Part shown: in pieces, positions 16,466 to 24,588 of the stretch
Layout of the letters: every line of letters starts with the position of its first letter
Position numbering within the stretch: the first letter of the stretch is position 1
Source of the DNA: Hyphomicrobiales bacterium
GTDB lineage: Bacteria > Pseudomonadota > Alphaproteobacteria > Rhizobiales > Rhizobiaceae
Assembly (NCBI GenBank): GCA_900471925.1
Contig: UCGV01000009.1
Location: forward strand, 1 to 64,000
Reading direction: 5' to 3'
DNA: 64,000 bases
Translations under genes and position numbers: made by a program
The notes under the pieces: generated by a model
What the model saw: the letters and a program-made list of their open reading frames with translations, nothing else
Databases searched by the model: none
What the model was told of the DNA's origin: nothing

Positions 16466-17554
16466 TTATTGGGCTGCTGGCGCCAGTTCGGCGTGGAATT
16501 CCTCGCGATAGGGCCGCGCGGTTGCCGGCAGCTCCCGCTTCAGGAAATAGTCTTCGTTGCGAAGCTGGCGCAGGAAGGCCGGGATCATTTCCCGGTAGCC
16601 GGACCAGATCGACGGATTGGGCGCCGGCAGGTCGTGCTTGATCATCGCATGCAGCTTCGGCAGCGCGTGATAAGGTACCATCGGGAACATGTGGTGCTCG
16701 ACGTGGTAGTTCATGTTCCAGTAGATGAAGCGGCTGACCGGGTTCATGTAAACAGTGCGGCTGTTCAGCCGGTGGTCGATGACATTGTCGGCAAGACCGC
16801 CATGCTGCAGCAGGCCGGTCAGGACATGGTGCCAGGCGCCATAAAGGCGCGGCAGGCCGATCAGCATCAGCGGCAGGATCGATCCCATGTAAACGGCAAG
16901 CGCGATGGTGACGATGTAGATCGCGAGCCAGATCCGGGCAATGCGGATCGCCTTCGGCTGCTCCATCTCCGGGATGAAGGTCTTTTCGGCTGCGCTGATG
17001 ATGCCGGCCGAATTTCTGACCATGTCGATGACGGCATGCCAGGCATCGAGAATGCCGAAGAAATTGAGTACCAGGCGGAAGAGATCCGGCGGGCGCATGA
17101 CCGCAATCTCGGGGTCACGGCCGACGATGACTGTGTCGGTATGATGGCGAGCGTGGCTCCAGCGCCAGGTCACCGGATTGCGCATGATCATGAAGCAGGC
17201 GATCTGATAGACGGCATCGTTCATCCAGCGCGTCTTGAAAGCGGTGCCGTGGCCGCACTCGTGCCAGCGGCTGTCCGATGCCGAGCCGTAAAGCACGCCA
17301 TAGGCGAGGAAGAAGGGCACGGCGATCCAGGAGCCCCAGAAGTAAACGCCAAGAGCGGCAAAGATCACCATGCTGCCGAGCCAAAGCGCCGTGTCACGGA
17401 TCGCCTGGTCGTCGGAGCGCTGCATCAGTGCCTTCATCTCCTTGCGGGCAATATCGGTATGATACCATTCTGCGGCCGCAAGACCGGTTTCCACTGCCGT
17501 CCTGCCGCTCTCTCCCAAGAGGCTGTAATCGCGCTTTGTTGCCTCGCCAGCCAT
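16466..17554 (-). CDS. MocD-like membrane di-iron oxygenase (fatty acid desaturase superfamily)
   Basis: A 362-residue integral membrane protein with the three His boxes of the desaturase/hydroxylase superfamily: HECGHG, HARHH and HVEHHMFP. Hydrophobic spans lie around LWLGSMVIFAALGVYFWG, PFFLAYGVLYG and a pair near IWLAIYIVTIALAVYMG. With the next two genes it forms a complete electron chain (NADH, FAD reductase, Rieske ferredoxin, oxygenase). In Sinorhizobium, MocDEF removes the methyl group of 3-O-methyl-scyllo-inosamine; identity of the substrate here is inferred only from synteny. GAGGAGG precedes the ATG at 17554. Divergent from a LacI regulator. Confidence 0.85.
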   Translation of the reverse strand: MAGEATKRDYSLLGESGRTAVETGLAAAEWYHTDIARKEMKALMQRSDDQAIRDTALWLGSMVIFAALGVYFWGSWIAVPFFLAYGVLYGSASDSRWHECGHGTAFKTRWMNDAVYQIACFMIMRNPVTWRWSHARHHTDTVIVGRDPEIAVMRPPDLFRLVLNFFGILDAWHAVIDMVRNSAGIISAAEKTFIPEMEQPKAIRIARIWLAIYIVTIALAVYMGSILPLMLIGLPRLYGAWHHVLTGLLQHGGLADNVIDHRLNSRTVYMNPVSRFIYWNMNYHVEHHMFPMVPYHALPKLHAMIKHDLPAPNPSIWSGYREMIPAFLRQLRNEDYFLKRELPATARPYREEFHAELAPAAQ

Positions 17555-17620
17555 GCTTTCCTCCTCACCAGCTCTTGGCCCGGAGAATAGGTTGACTTCG
17601 CAAAGCCCTCAATGCAGGCT

Positions 17621-17656
17621 TGATATATTCTATCAAAAGCCATCAGAAATGGCTTT
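17621..17656. promoter_or_regulatory. Operator candidates between mocD-like gene and lacI
   Basis: Two inverted repeats in the 133-bp divergent region: TGATATATTCTATCA (17621-17635) and AAAGCCAT-N5-ATGGCTTT (17636-17656). The first is nearly repeated at 18777-18792 before the MocC/IolE-like gene. Confidence 0.55.
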
Positions 17657-17687
17657 CATTTATGACTGAAAACTATCAGGACCCACC

Positions 17688-18716
17688 ATGCGCCGCCCGA
17701 CCATATCAGATCTTGCCCAAGCCTCCGGCGTCAGCGTGGCGACCGTCGATCGCGTGCTGAACGGCCGCCATCGGGTGCGGGAGGAAACAGCGCGGCGAGT
17801 TTATGATGCGGCCCAGTCGATCGGCTATCACGCCGTCGGCCTGATCCGGCAGCGCGTCTTCGAGGATCTGCCGCAATATCGACTGGCCTTCCTGTTGCAG
17901 AAGCCGACCCAGCCCTTTTATCAGGCCTTCGCTCGCGAAATCGAAACGGCGGCGCGCAACGTCACCAGTGCGCGTATCCAGACGCAGGTGGAATATCCAG
18001 CGGCTGCAACACCTGCCGCCATCATCGAAAAGATCAAGCTGCTCGGCGCCAGGAACCAGGCGGTCGCACTCGTCGGCCCGGATTATCCGGCCGTCACGGC
18101 AGCCGTCGAGGAGTTGAAGGAGCGCGGCATTCCGGTCTTCTCGTTGCTCTCGGACCTCGCGACCGGTGTCAGGGATGCCTATGTCGGCGTCAACAATCGC
18201 AAGGTCGGCCGCACCGCCGCCTGGATGATTGCCAAGGCGGCCCGCCGACCCGGCAGGGTCGCCTGTTTCGTCGGCAGCCATCGTTTTCATGGTCACGAGC
18301 TGCGCGAGATGGGCTTCCGCTCCTATTTCCGCGAGGAGGCGCCTGACTTCGAGGTGGCCGAGACGCTGATCAACCTGGAGACACCCGAAATCACCCATGA
18401 AGCAACACTGACGCTCCTGCAGAAACATCCCGATCTCGTCGGCCTCTATGTCTGCGGCGGCGGTATGGAAGGGGCTATTTCGGCGTTTCGTGAGGAGGGG
18501 ATCGGCGGCCGTATCGTGCTTGTCGTCAACGAGTTGACCGCAGACAGCAAGGCCGGCCTTGCCGACGGCATCGTCACCATGGCGATCGGCACGCCGCTGC
18601 CCGCACTCTGCAAGGAAGTGGTGTCGCTGATGACCGGGGCGCTGGAGCAGGGTGAGATTGCCGTTCCCGGCCAGTCCTTCCTGCCCTTCGAGATATTCCT
18701 GCCCGAAAACATTTAG
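17688..18716 (+). CDS. LacI-family regulator of the moc-like genes
   Basis: A 342-residue LacI-type regulator. The N-terminal HTH TISDLAQASGVSVATVDRVLNGRHRVREETARRVYDAA (residues 4-41) is followed by a sugar-binding-protein-like effector domain (IPVFSLLSDLA, YVGVNNRKVGRTAAWMI, LYVCGGGMEGAI). Effector domains with VGVNN...GRTAAW resemble regulators of inositol and rhizopine genes. It is divergent from the mocDEF-like operon and upstream of a MocC/IolE-like gene; the shared TGAT-N3/4-ATTCTATCA motif in both control regions suggests that it controls both arms and itself. Confidence 0.82.
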   Translation: MRRPTISDLAQASGVSVATVDRVLNGRHRVREETARRVYDAAQSIGYHAVGLIRQRVFEDLPQYRLAFLLQKPTQPFYQAFAREIETAARNVTSARIQTQVEYPAAATPAAIIEKIKLLGARNQAVALVGPDYPAVTAAVEELKERGIPVFSLLSDLATGVRDAYVGVNNRKVGRTAAWMIAKAARRPGRVACFVGSHRFHGHELREMGFRSYFREEAPDFEVAETLINLETPEITHEATLTLLQKHPDLVGLYVCGGGMEGAISAFREEGIGGRIVLVVNELTADSKAGLADGIVTMAIGTPLPALCKEVVSLMTGALEQGEIAVPGQSFLPFEIFLPENI

Positions 18717-18717
18717 A

Positions 18718-18762
18718 GCAGTTCCAGCAAAAGTGGGCAGCGGTTTTGCGTCCGGAATTGCG
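18718..18762. repeat. Rhizobial intergenic palindromic repeat (REP-like)
   Basis: Imperfect inverted repeat with ends GCAGTTCC / GGAATTGC and inner arms AAAA / TTTT around GTGGGCAGCGG, then GCGTCC. It begins two bases after the lacI stop. The type is abundant between genes in Rhizobium genomes (recalled) and may act as a transcription end. Confidence 0.55.
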
Positions 18763-18776
18763 GAATACTCAGGGTA

Positions 18777-18792
18777 TGATGGGATTCTATCA
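18777..18792. promoter_or_regulatory. Second copy of the LacI operator candidate
   Basis: TGATGGGATTCTATCA matches TGATATATTCTATCA at 17621-17635 except for the three or four bases between TGAT and ATTCTATCA. It lies 136 bp upstream of the MocC/IolE-like start. Confidence 0.5.
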
Positions 18793-18927
18793 TGCGCGTG
18801 GAAAATCTAGCAGCGATGATAGCGTTTGAGAGTGCCCAAGCGATGGATTGGACTGCGAATTCCAGTAGAGAATGGATTAGTCATTCATAATGCTTCTCAC
18901 GCATGAGGGGCGAGGAGGAGATTTCTA

Positions 18928-19740
18928 ATGGCATCCATTCGCTTCGCGCTGAACCACATGGCGGCACCTTCGCTGTCGATCGAGGATTTCTTCGCGCTTG
19001 CCGCTTCGCTCGGTATCGATGCGGTCGAGATCCGCAACGATCTCGCCGGCAACGCCATTCTCGATGGCACCAAGCCTGATGTCATCAAGGCGGCGGCCGA
19101 CCGTCACGGTGTGGCGATCATCTCGATCAACGCGCTGCAGCGGTTCAACGAATGGAACGCGACACGCGCAAGAGAAGCCCGCGAATTGATCGATTATGCA
19201 AAGGCTGTCGGATCACAGGCGCTAGTCCTTGTTCCGAAGAATGACGGAACCGGTCGGGCCGATGGGGAACGCCAGGCAAATCTCCGGCGCTCGCTGGAAG
19301 AACTCCGTCCGATGCTCGATGCCGCTGGCATTGTCGGCCTTGTCGAGCCGCTTGGCTTCGAAATCTGCTCGCTGCGTTCCAAGGCGGAGGCAGCTGACGC
19401 AATCGAGACCTTGAATGCGCAACCGACCTTCCGGCTGGTACACGACACGTTCCACCATCACCTCGCCGGCGAAACGCCGTTCTTCCCGCATCTGACCGGG
19501 CTGGTGCATATTTCCGGTGTCAGCGATCCCGCCGTTTCCGTCGCCGAGATGCGTGATCCGCACCGTATTCTTGTCGATGCCGAAGACCGGCTCGGCAATG
19601 CGGCCCAGATCCGCGCATTGCTGCAGGCGAGCTACAAGGGGCCCTTCTCCTTCGAGCCCTTCGCATCCGAAGTTCATGCCCTGAAGGATCCGGGTGCCGC
19701 ACTGAAGGCAAGCATGGATTATATCGTCGCCAAGGCCTGA
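18928..19740 (+). CDS. MocC/IolE-like TIM-barrel protein (inosose isomerase or dehydratase family)
   Basis: A 270-residue xylose-isomerase-like TIM barrel. Metal-ligand motifs are VEIRNDLAG (Glu), IVGLVEPLGFE (Glu), LVHDTFHHHLAGE (Asp/His) and PFSFEPFAS (Glu). The protein resembles the rhizopine catabolism protein MocC and inosose isomerase IolI/IolE, which process inositol-derived ketones. GAGGAGG precedes the ATG. It is co-oriented with the LacI gene 210 bp upstream, separated by a REP-like element and an operator candidate. It would be the intracellular step after MocDEF demethylation if the locus acts on rhizopine (inference). Confidence 0.78.
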   Translation: MASIRFALNHMAAPSLSIEDFFALAASLGIDAVEIRNDLAGNAILDGTKPDVIKAAADRHGVAIISINALQRFNEWNATRAREARELIDYAKAVGSQALVLVPKNDGTGRADGERQANLRRSLEELRPMLDAAGIVGLVEPLGFEICSLRSKAEAADAIETLNAQPTFRLVHDTFHHHLAGETPFFPHLTGLVHISGVSDPAVSVAEMRDPHRILVDAEDRLGNAAQIRALLQASYKGPFSFEPFASEVHALKDPGAALKASMDYIVAKA

Positions 19741-19746
19741 AAAGGC

Positions 19747-20505
19747 CTATTCACGACCGCGGAAACGGCGCTGATAGGCAGGGTCGTAGAGCGAGCTTTC
19801 ACGGAAATCCTCTGATCCCAGCGAGCGGCCGATGAATATGATGGCGGTGCGCTCGATCGGTTCGGCTGCCACCTTTGCCTCGATATCGGCAAGGGTGCCG
19901 CGCAAGATGCGTTCGTCCGGCCAGCTGGCTTTCACGACGATGGCGACGGGGCAATCGGCGCCATAGAGCGGCGTCAGTTCCGTCACGACCTCGGCCAGCG
20001 CATGGATGGCGAGATGGATTGCGAGCGTCGCTCCCGTCGCCCCGAATTTTTTCAGCGTCTCCTCGTTCGGCATCGGCGAGGCTCGGCCTGACACGCGCGT
20101 CAGCACAAGGCTCTGCGCCACGGCGGGGATCGTCAGCTCGCGACCGAGTGCAGAGGCTGCGGCCGCAAAAGCAGGGACGCCTGGCGTCATCGTATAGGCG
20201 ATGCCGTGTTTTTCCAGCCGACGGATCTGCTCGGCGACCGCGCTCCAGACGGAGAGATCGCCCGAATGCAGCCGCGCCACATCCTGGCCGGCATTGGCGG
20301 CGTCGAGATATTCGGCCTCGATCTCGTCAAGCGAGAGCGGCGCGGTGTCGACGATGCGCGCGCCTGGTGGGCAATATTGCAGGAGCTCGGGGGAGACGAT
20401 GGAACCGGCATAGAGGCAGACAGGGCATTTGCCGATCAGGTCGCGTCCGCGCACGGTGATGAGATCTGCTGCACCCGGTCCGGCGCCGATGAAATGAACG
20501 GTCAT
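19747..20505 (-). CDS. cobM: Precorrin-4 C11-methyltransferase
   Basis: SAM-dependent methyltransferase (252 residues) of the aerobic corrin pathway, converting precorrin-4 to precorrin-5. N-terminal glycine loop [19 protein letters not shown], then [24 protein letters not shown] and [11 protein letters not shown] are the CobM/CbiF signatures. It is the last gene of the cob cluster: it starts three bases after cobL, whose 3' end AAGGAATAA supplies its ribosome binding site. Convergent with the MocC-like gene, seven bases apart. Confidence 0.95.
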   Translation of the reverse strand: MTVHFIGAGPGAADLITVRGRDLIGKCPVCLYAGSIVSPELLQYCPPGARIVDTAPLSLDEIEAEYLDAANAGQDVARLHSGDLSVWSAVAEQIRRLEKHGIAYTMTPGVPAFAAAASALGRELTIPAVAQSLVLTRVSGRASPMPNEETLKKFGATGATLAIHLAIHALAEVVTELTPLYGADCPVAIVVKASWPDERILRGTLADIEAKVAAEPIERTAIIFIGRSLGSEDFRESSLYDPAYQRRFRGRE

Positions 20506-20508
20506 TTT

Positions 20509-21738
20509 TTATTCCTTGGTCCAGCGCCATTGCGTGACGGGCATGGCAGGTCGCCAGCCGCTCATGCCGCCGACGGGGGCTGCACGGGCGATTTCGATTT
20601 TCGTCAGCGCGCCGCCGCGCGCCAAATATTCGGCAAGTAACAGCGCTTCCATTTCCAGTGTGACGGCATTGGCGACAAGCCGCCCTCCCCGCTTCAATGC
20701 CTTGATCGCCGCATCCATGACACCGGCCTCGCTGCCGCCGCCGCCGATGAAGATCGCGTCGGGTGGCGGCAGGCCGGCGAGTGCTGTGGGTGCTGTGCCT
20801 TCGACAAGGGCAAGCTGCGGCACGCCAAAGCCCGCGGCATTGCGGGCAATGCGGGCAGCCCTTTCAGGCGCCTGCTCGACAGCGATTGCCTTCAGCGACG
20901 GATCGGCCAGCATCCATTCGATAGCGACAGATCCGGAACCGGCGCCGACATCCCAGAGAAGTTCGCCATGGCGCGGCGACAGTGCCGATAGCGTGACGGC
21001 GCGGATCTCCCGTTTGGTGATTTGACCGTCGTGCTCGAAGAGATCGTCGTCGAGACCCGGAGCATAGGACAGGATGCGCGCCCTCGGCCCTGCCAGCACC
21101 TCGAGGGCGCAGACATTCAGCGGGTCGATCGTGTCGAGATCGAAGCTTGAGGCCGTCGCGCTGCGAATACGCTCCCGTGCGCCGCCAAGCGCTTCCAGCA
21201 CCGTCAGCCGCGTGTCCGCAAAGCCATTGGCGACGAGCAGTTCTGCAAGCGCCTGCGGCCCCCTCTCGTCCGAGGTCAGCGCCAGAATATGCCTGCCGGC
21301 ATGCAGGTGCGGGCGGATGAGATCGAGTGGGCGGCCATGCAGCGAGACGCAAGCCGTCTCCTGTAACGGCCAGCCGAGACGTGCCGCCGCCAGGCTGAAT
21401 GCGGAGGGAGCCGAGATGGTATGCATTTCATCAGCGGCGATGCGACGCGACAGCGTTGCGCCGACGCCGTAGAGGAATGGATCGCCCGAGGCCAGTACGA
21501 CGACAGGCGACCCGCGTCGCGCCACGATCGCCTCGACTGATTTCTCGAAAGGGGCCTGCCAGGCGAAACGTTCGCCCGTGATCAGCGCGTCGGCAAGTTC
21601 ATGGTGCCGCGCGCCGCCGAAGACGGCCGGCGCATTGGCGATCAGGCGCTTTGCCTCATCGCCGAGCCCGTCTGGACCATCTTCGCCGATGCCGATAAGA
21701 GTGAGCCAGCGCGGGCCGGAGGCGGAAATGTCAGACAT
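20509..21738 (-). CDS. cobL: Precorrin-6Y C5,15-methyltransferase (decarboxylating)
   Basis: A 409-residue bifunctional enzyme, CbiE-like N-terminal domain plus CbiT-like C-terminal domain (LLWDVGAGSGSVAIEWMLADP; GGGSEAGVMDAAI). It methylates C5 and C15 and decarboxylates the C12 side chain. MSDISASGPRWLTLIGIGEDG is taken as the start (21738). Its ATG overlaps, in opposite orientation, the start of cobK: both ATGs lie in the 11-base inverted repeat ATGTCAGACAT. No strong ribosome binding site is visible for cobL, so an upstream in-frame start (up to 21849) that overlaps cobK further remains possible. Confidence 0.93.
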   Translation of the reverse strand: MSDISASGPRWLTLIGIGEDGPDGLGDEAKRLIANAPAVFGGARHHELADALITGERFAWQAPFEKSVEAIVARRGSPVVVLASGDPFLYGVGATLSRRIAADEMHTISAPSAFSLAAARLGWPLQETACVSLHGRPLDLIRPHLHAGRHILALTSDERGPQALAELLVANGFADTRLTVLEALGGARERIRSATASSFDLDTIDPLNVCALEVLAGPRARILSYAPGLDDDLFEHDGQITKREIRAVTLSALSPRHGELLWDVGAGSGSVAIEWMLADPSLKAIAVEQAPERAARIARNAAGFGVPQLALVEGTAPTALAGLPPPDAIFIGGGGSEAGVMDAAIKALKRGGRLVANAVTLEMEALLLAEYLARGGALTKIEIARAAPVGGMSGWRPAMPVTQWRWTKE

Positions 21739-22507
21739 GGAGAAGACCCGTATCCTGATCCTCGGTGGCACAAGCGAGGCGCGCAGGCTGGCCGCCGCGC
21801 TTGCGACGCGGAAAGACCTCGACATTCTCCTGTCGCTGGCCGGGCGCACGGAGGCCCCTGCCCAGCAGCCGGTCCCGGTTCGCGTCGGCGGCTTCGGCGG
21901 CGCGGAAGGGCTTGCGACCTTTCTGATGGAGGGAGGCTATGATCTGCTTATCGATGCAACCCATCCCTTCGCCGAACGCATTTCGGCCAATGCCGCGGCA
22001 GTTGCCGAACGCACCGGCATCCCCGCACTCGCGCTCGTCCGTCCCGAATGGGCGCCGGTAACAGGCGATCATTGGCACATCGTGGCGGATATTCCGGCGG
22101 CGATCACAGCACTCGGACCTGCCCCGCGTCGTGTCTTTTTGACGACCGGCCGGCAGGGCGCTCATCATGCAGAGATCGCTCCGCAACATTTCTATCTGGT
22201 TCGCAGCGTCGATCCTGTCGATCCGCCGCTCGCCCTTGTCGATGTCGACTATGTTCTCGACCGTGGCCCGTTCACACTCGAGGGTGAGATCGATCTGATG
22301 CAAGAGCATCGTATCGATGCCGTGATCACCAAGAACAGCGGTGGAGCGGCAGCCTATGCCAAGATCGAGGCTGCGCGCCTGCTTGGGCTCAAGGTCGTGG
22401 TGATCGCGCGAGCGCCCGCTGCCGCCATGACGTCGGTCGAAACGGTAGAAGCGGCGCTCGAAGCGATCGATCATCTCGTCTCCCTGGCCATGAACCGCGG
22501 CGTATAG
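21728..22507 (+). CDS. cobK: Precorrin-6A reductase
   Basis: NADPH-dependent reductase (259 residues) that makes dihydroprecorrin-6. TRILILGGTSEARRLAAALA is the dinucleotide-binding start; YDLLIDATHPFAERISANA, VFLTTGRQGA, DYVLDRGPFTLEGE and DAVITKNSGGAAAYAKI are CobK hallmarks. GGAGG lies five bases before the ATG at 21728. It is the only plus-strand gene in the cob cluster: its 5' end overlaps cobL by 11 bp and its 3' end overlaps cobJ by 37 bp, so it must have a promoter inside cobL. Opposite-strand cobK within a cobF-M cluster recalls the Pseudomonas denitrificans-type order. Confidence 0.95.
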   Translation: MSDMEKTRILILGGTSEARRLAAALATRKDLDILLSLAGRTEAPAQQPVPVRVGGFGGAEGLATFLMEGGYDLLIDATHPFAERISANAAAVAERTGIPALALVRPEWAPVTGDHWHIVADIPAAITALGPAPRRVFLTTGRQGAHHAEIAPQHFYLVRSVDPVDPPLALVDVDYVLDRGPFTLEGEIDLMQEHRIDAVITKNSGGAAAYAKIEAARLLGLKVVVIARAPAAAMTSVETVEAALEAIDHLVSLAMNRGV

Positions 22508-23235
22508 ATCAGGTACGGCTGACCCTTGCGACTTATCACCCGTGTTTCCGGCGAACCGATGATGACGCAGGTTGCCATATCGGCAACCGAAGCATCGGCC
22601 GTTTCCAACGGCTGGACGGTGATCCGTTCATCGGGCCGACCTGCAGCGCGGCCGAAGATGACGGGTGTCGTGGCGGGCAAATGCCGGCGCAAGAGCTCGA
22701 AGGCGGTGCCGAGCTGCCAGGGGCGGGCCTTGCTGATCGGATTATAGAGAGCGATGACGAAGCCCGCCTGCGCCGCAAGCGTCAGACGGTTTTCGATGAC
22801 GGCCCAGGGCTTCAGATTGTCCGACAAGGAGAGCGTGCAGAAATCATGGCCGAGCGGTGCGCCGACGCGGGCTGCGACCGCGAGCATGGCGGTGATGCCG
22901 GGGAGGACCTTCAGATCGACCCCGCGCCAGTCCGCCGGCCCCTTGTCAATCGCCTCGCAAACGGCAGCGGCCATGGCAAAGACGCCGGGGTCGCCGCCGG
23001 AGACGACGCAGACATTCGCTCCCTTGGTGGCGAGGGTCAGGGCGGCCCCTGCCCGGTCCAGTTCCTCGCGGTTGTCGGAGGCATGGCGGTGCTGGTCGGC
23101 GCGCAGCGACAGACGATCGAGATAGGGACCATAGCCGAAGAAATCGCTCGCGGCTTCGACGGCGGCCAACGCTTCCGACGTCATCTGCTCCGGATTGCCG
23201 GGGCCGGTGCCGATCACGAACAGGCGCCCGCTCAT
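22471..23235 (-). CDS. cobJ: Precorrin-3B C17-methyltransferase
   Basis: SAM-dependent enzyme (254 residues) that methylates C17 and contracts the ring. N-terminal GRLFVIGTGPGNPEQMTSEAL; VVSGGDPGVFAMAAAV, VLPGITAMLAVAARVGAPLGHDFCTLSLSD and ALYNPISKARPWQ are characteristic. Its ATG overlaps the cobI stop, showing cotranscription with cobF-G-H-I. The 3' end runs 37 bp into the opposite-strand cobK. Confidence 0.96.
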   Translation of the reverse strand: MSGRLFVIGTGPGNPEQMTSEALAAVEAASDFFGYGPYLDRLSLRADQHRHASDNREELDRAGAALTLATKGANVCVVSGGDPGVFAMAAAVCEAIDKGPADWRGVDLKVLPGITAMLAVAARVGAPLGHDFCTLSLSDNLKPWAVIENRLTLAAQAGFVIALYNPISKARPWQLGTAFELLRRHLPATTPVIFGRAAGRPDERITVQPLETADASVADMATCVIIGSPETRVISRKGQPYLIYTPRFMARETR

Positions 23236-23957
23236 CGGCTGGCCTCCCAGCCGGGCACCAGCACCAGCGAGAAATAGGGCGCTTCGCCCTCCCCCCGGTC
23301 GGCGAGTTTTACCATCGCGGCATTCGCCATCGTTCCACGTTCGACATAAAGCGCGTCCTCGAGACGTCCGGCCGCTTCCAGTGCGCGGCGGATCTTCGGC
23401 AGGTTGCGGCCGACCTTCATGATCACGGCGGCTTCTGTATCGGCAAGACGGCGGGCGAGTTCCTGTTCGCCCATCGTGCCTGGCAGGACGGAAAGCACGT
23501 CATCGCCCTGGACGATCGGCATGCCTGCCAGCGACCAGCAGCCGGACATGGCGCTGATGCCGGGAATGACCTCGGTCGGGTAGCGCTGCGACAGCCGCAC
23601 ATGCAGATGCATATAGGAGCCGTAGAAGAGCGGATCGCCCTCGCTCAGCACCGCGACGGTGCGGCCGGATTCCAGATGACGAGCGACGGCGTCTGCCGAG
23701 GCATTGTAGAAGGCGGTGATGCGGCTCTGGTAGAGCGGATCGTCTTTATCGAGTTCGGTCGTCACAGGGTAATAGAGCGGCAGCAACGCGGTACCGGGCT
23801 TGAGGAGATGTTCGACGATCGCCCTGCCGTTGCCGCTTCTGCCCTGCTTGGCGAAATAGGCAATGACGTCAGCAATCTCGATGGCGCGCACGGCCTTGAC
23901 GGTCAGAAGTTCGGGATCACCGGGTCCGGTGCCGACGCCGATCAGACGGCCGCTCAT
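23232..23957 (-). CDS. cobI: Precorrin-2 C20-methyltransferase
   Basis: SAM-dependent methyltransferase (241 residues) giving precorrin-3A. MSGRLIGVGTGPGDPELLTVKAVRAI, VLSEGDPLFYGSYMH, VIPGISAMSGC and MKVGRNLPKI match CobI/CbiL. ATGA overlaps with cobH before and cobJ after. Its first residues (MSGRL) are the same as in CobJ, both methyltransferases being related folds. Confidence 0.96.
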   Translation of the reverse strand: MSGRLIGVGTGPGDPELLTVKAVRAIEIADVIAYFAKQGRSGNGRAIVEHLLKPGTALLPLYYPVTTELDKDDPLYQSRITAFYNASADAVARHLESGRTVAVLSEGDPLFYGSYMHLHVRLSQRYPTEVIPGISAMSGCWSLAGMPIVQGDDVLSVLPGTMGEQELARRLADTEAAVIMKVGRNLPKIRRALEAAGRLEDALYVERGTMANAAMVKLADRGEGEAPYFSLVLVPGWEASR

Positions 23958-24586
23958 AGGCCGGGCCTCGAAAGCGCATTGATGGCGGCGGCCGTCATGG
24001 CGCTGCCGCCGAGTCTGCCGCGCACGATCGCATAGGGAACGCCGTAGGAATTTTCGGCAAGCGCGTCCTTGGATTCAGCCGCGCCGACGAAGCCGACCGG
24101 CATTCCGATGATGGCTGCCGGTTTCGGCGCACCGTCGCGCAGCAGTTCGAGAAGATGGAAGAGGGCCGTTGGCGCATTGCCGATCGCAACGACGCTGCCG
24201 GCGAGCCTGTCGAGCCAGAGATGCATGGCAGCGGCCGAGCGGGTATTGCCGGTCTCGCGGGCAAGCTCGTGCGTGCGCGGATCATGCAGGGTACAGATCA
24301 CCTCGTTCTTGGCCGGCAGGCGGGCACGCGTCACGCCGTGCGAGACCATTTCCGCATCGCAGAAGATCGGCGCACCATCCTGTAGCGCGATACGCGCCGC
24401 ATGAACGAAATCGGGTGAGAAGACGAAATTCTGCGCGGCCTCGACCAACCCGCAGGCATGGACCATGCGCACGGCGATGTCGGCCTCTTCGGGTGAAAAA
24501 CGCGAGAGATCGGCTTCGCTGCGAATGATCGCGAAGGAGCGCTCGTAGATCGCATCTCCGCTGCGGATATAATCGTAGTCTGGCAT
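23954..24586 (-). CDS. cobH: Precorrin-8X methylmutase
   Basis: Moves the C11 methyl to C12, producing hydrogenobyrinate. The 210 residues include YERSFAIIRSEADLSRF, VRMVHACGLVEAAQNFVFS (active-site His), CDAEMVSHGVTRARLP and VGFVGAAESKDAL. The ATG at 24586 comes two bases after the cobG stop, with AGGAAT before it; longer upstream frames overlap cobG and lack support. Confidence 0.96.
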   Translation of the reverse strand: MPDYDYIRSGDAIYERSFAIIRSEADLSRFSPEEADIAVRMVHACGLVEAAQNFVFSPDFVHAARIALQDGAPIFCDAEMVSHGVTRARLPAKNEVICTLHDPRTHELARETGNTRSAAAMHLWLDRLAGSVVAIGNAPTALFHLLELLRDGAPKPAAIIGMPVGFVGAAESKDALAENSYGVPYAIVRGRLGGSAMTAAAINALSRPGL

Positions 24587-24588
24587 TG

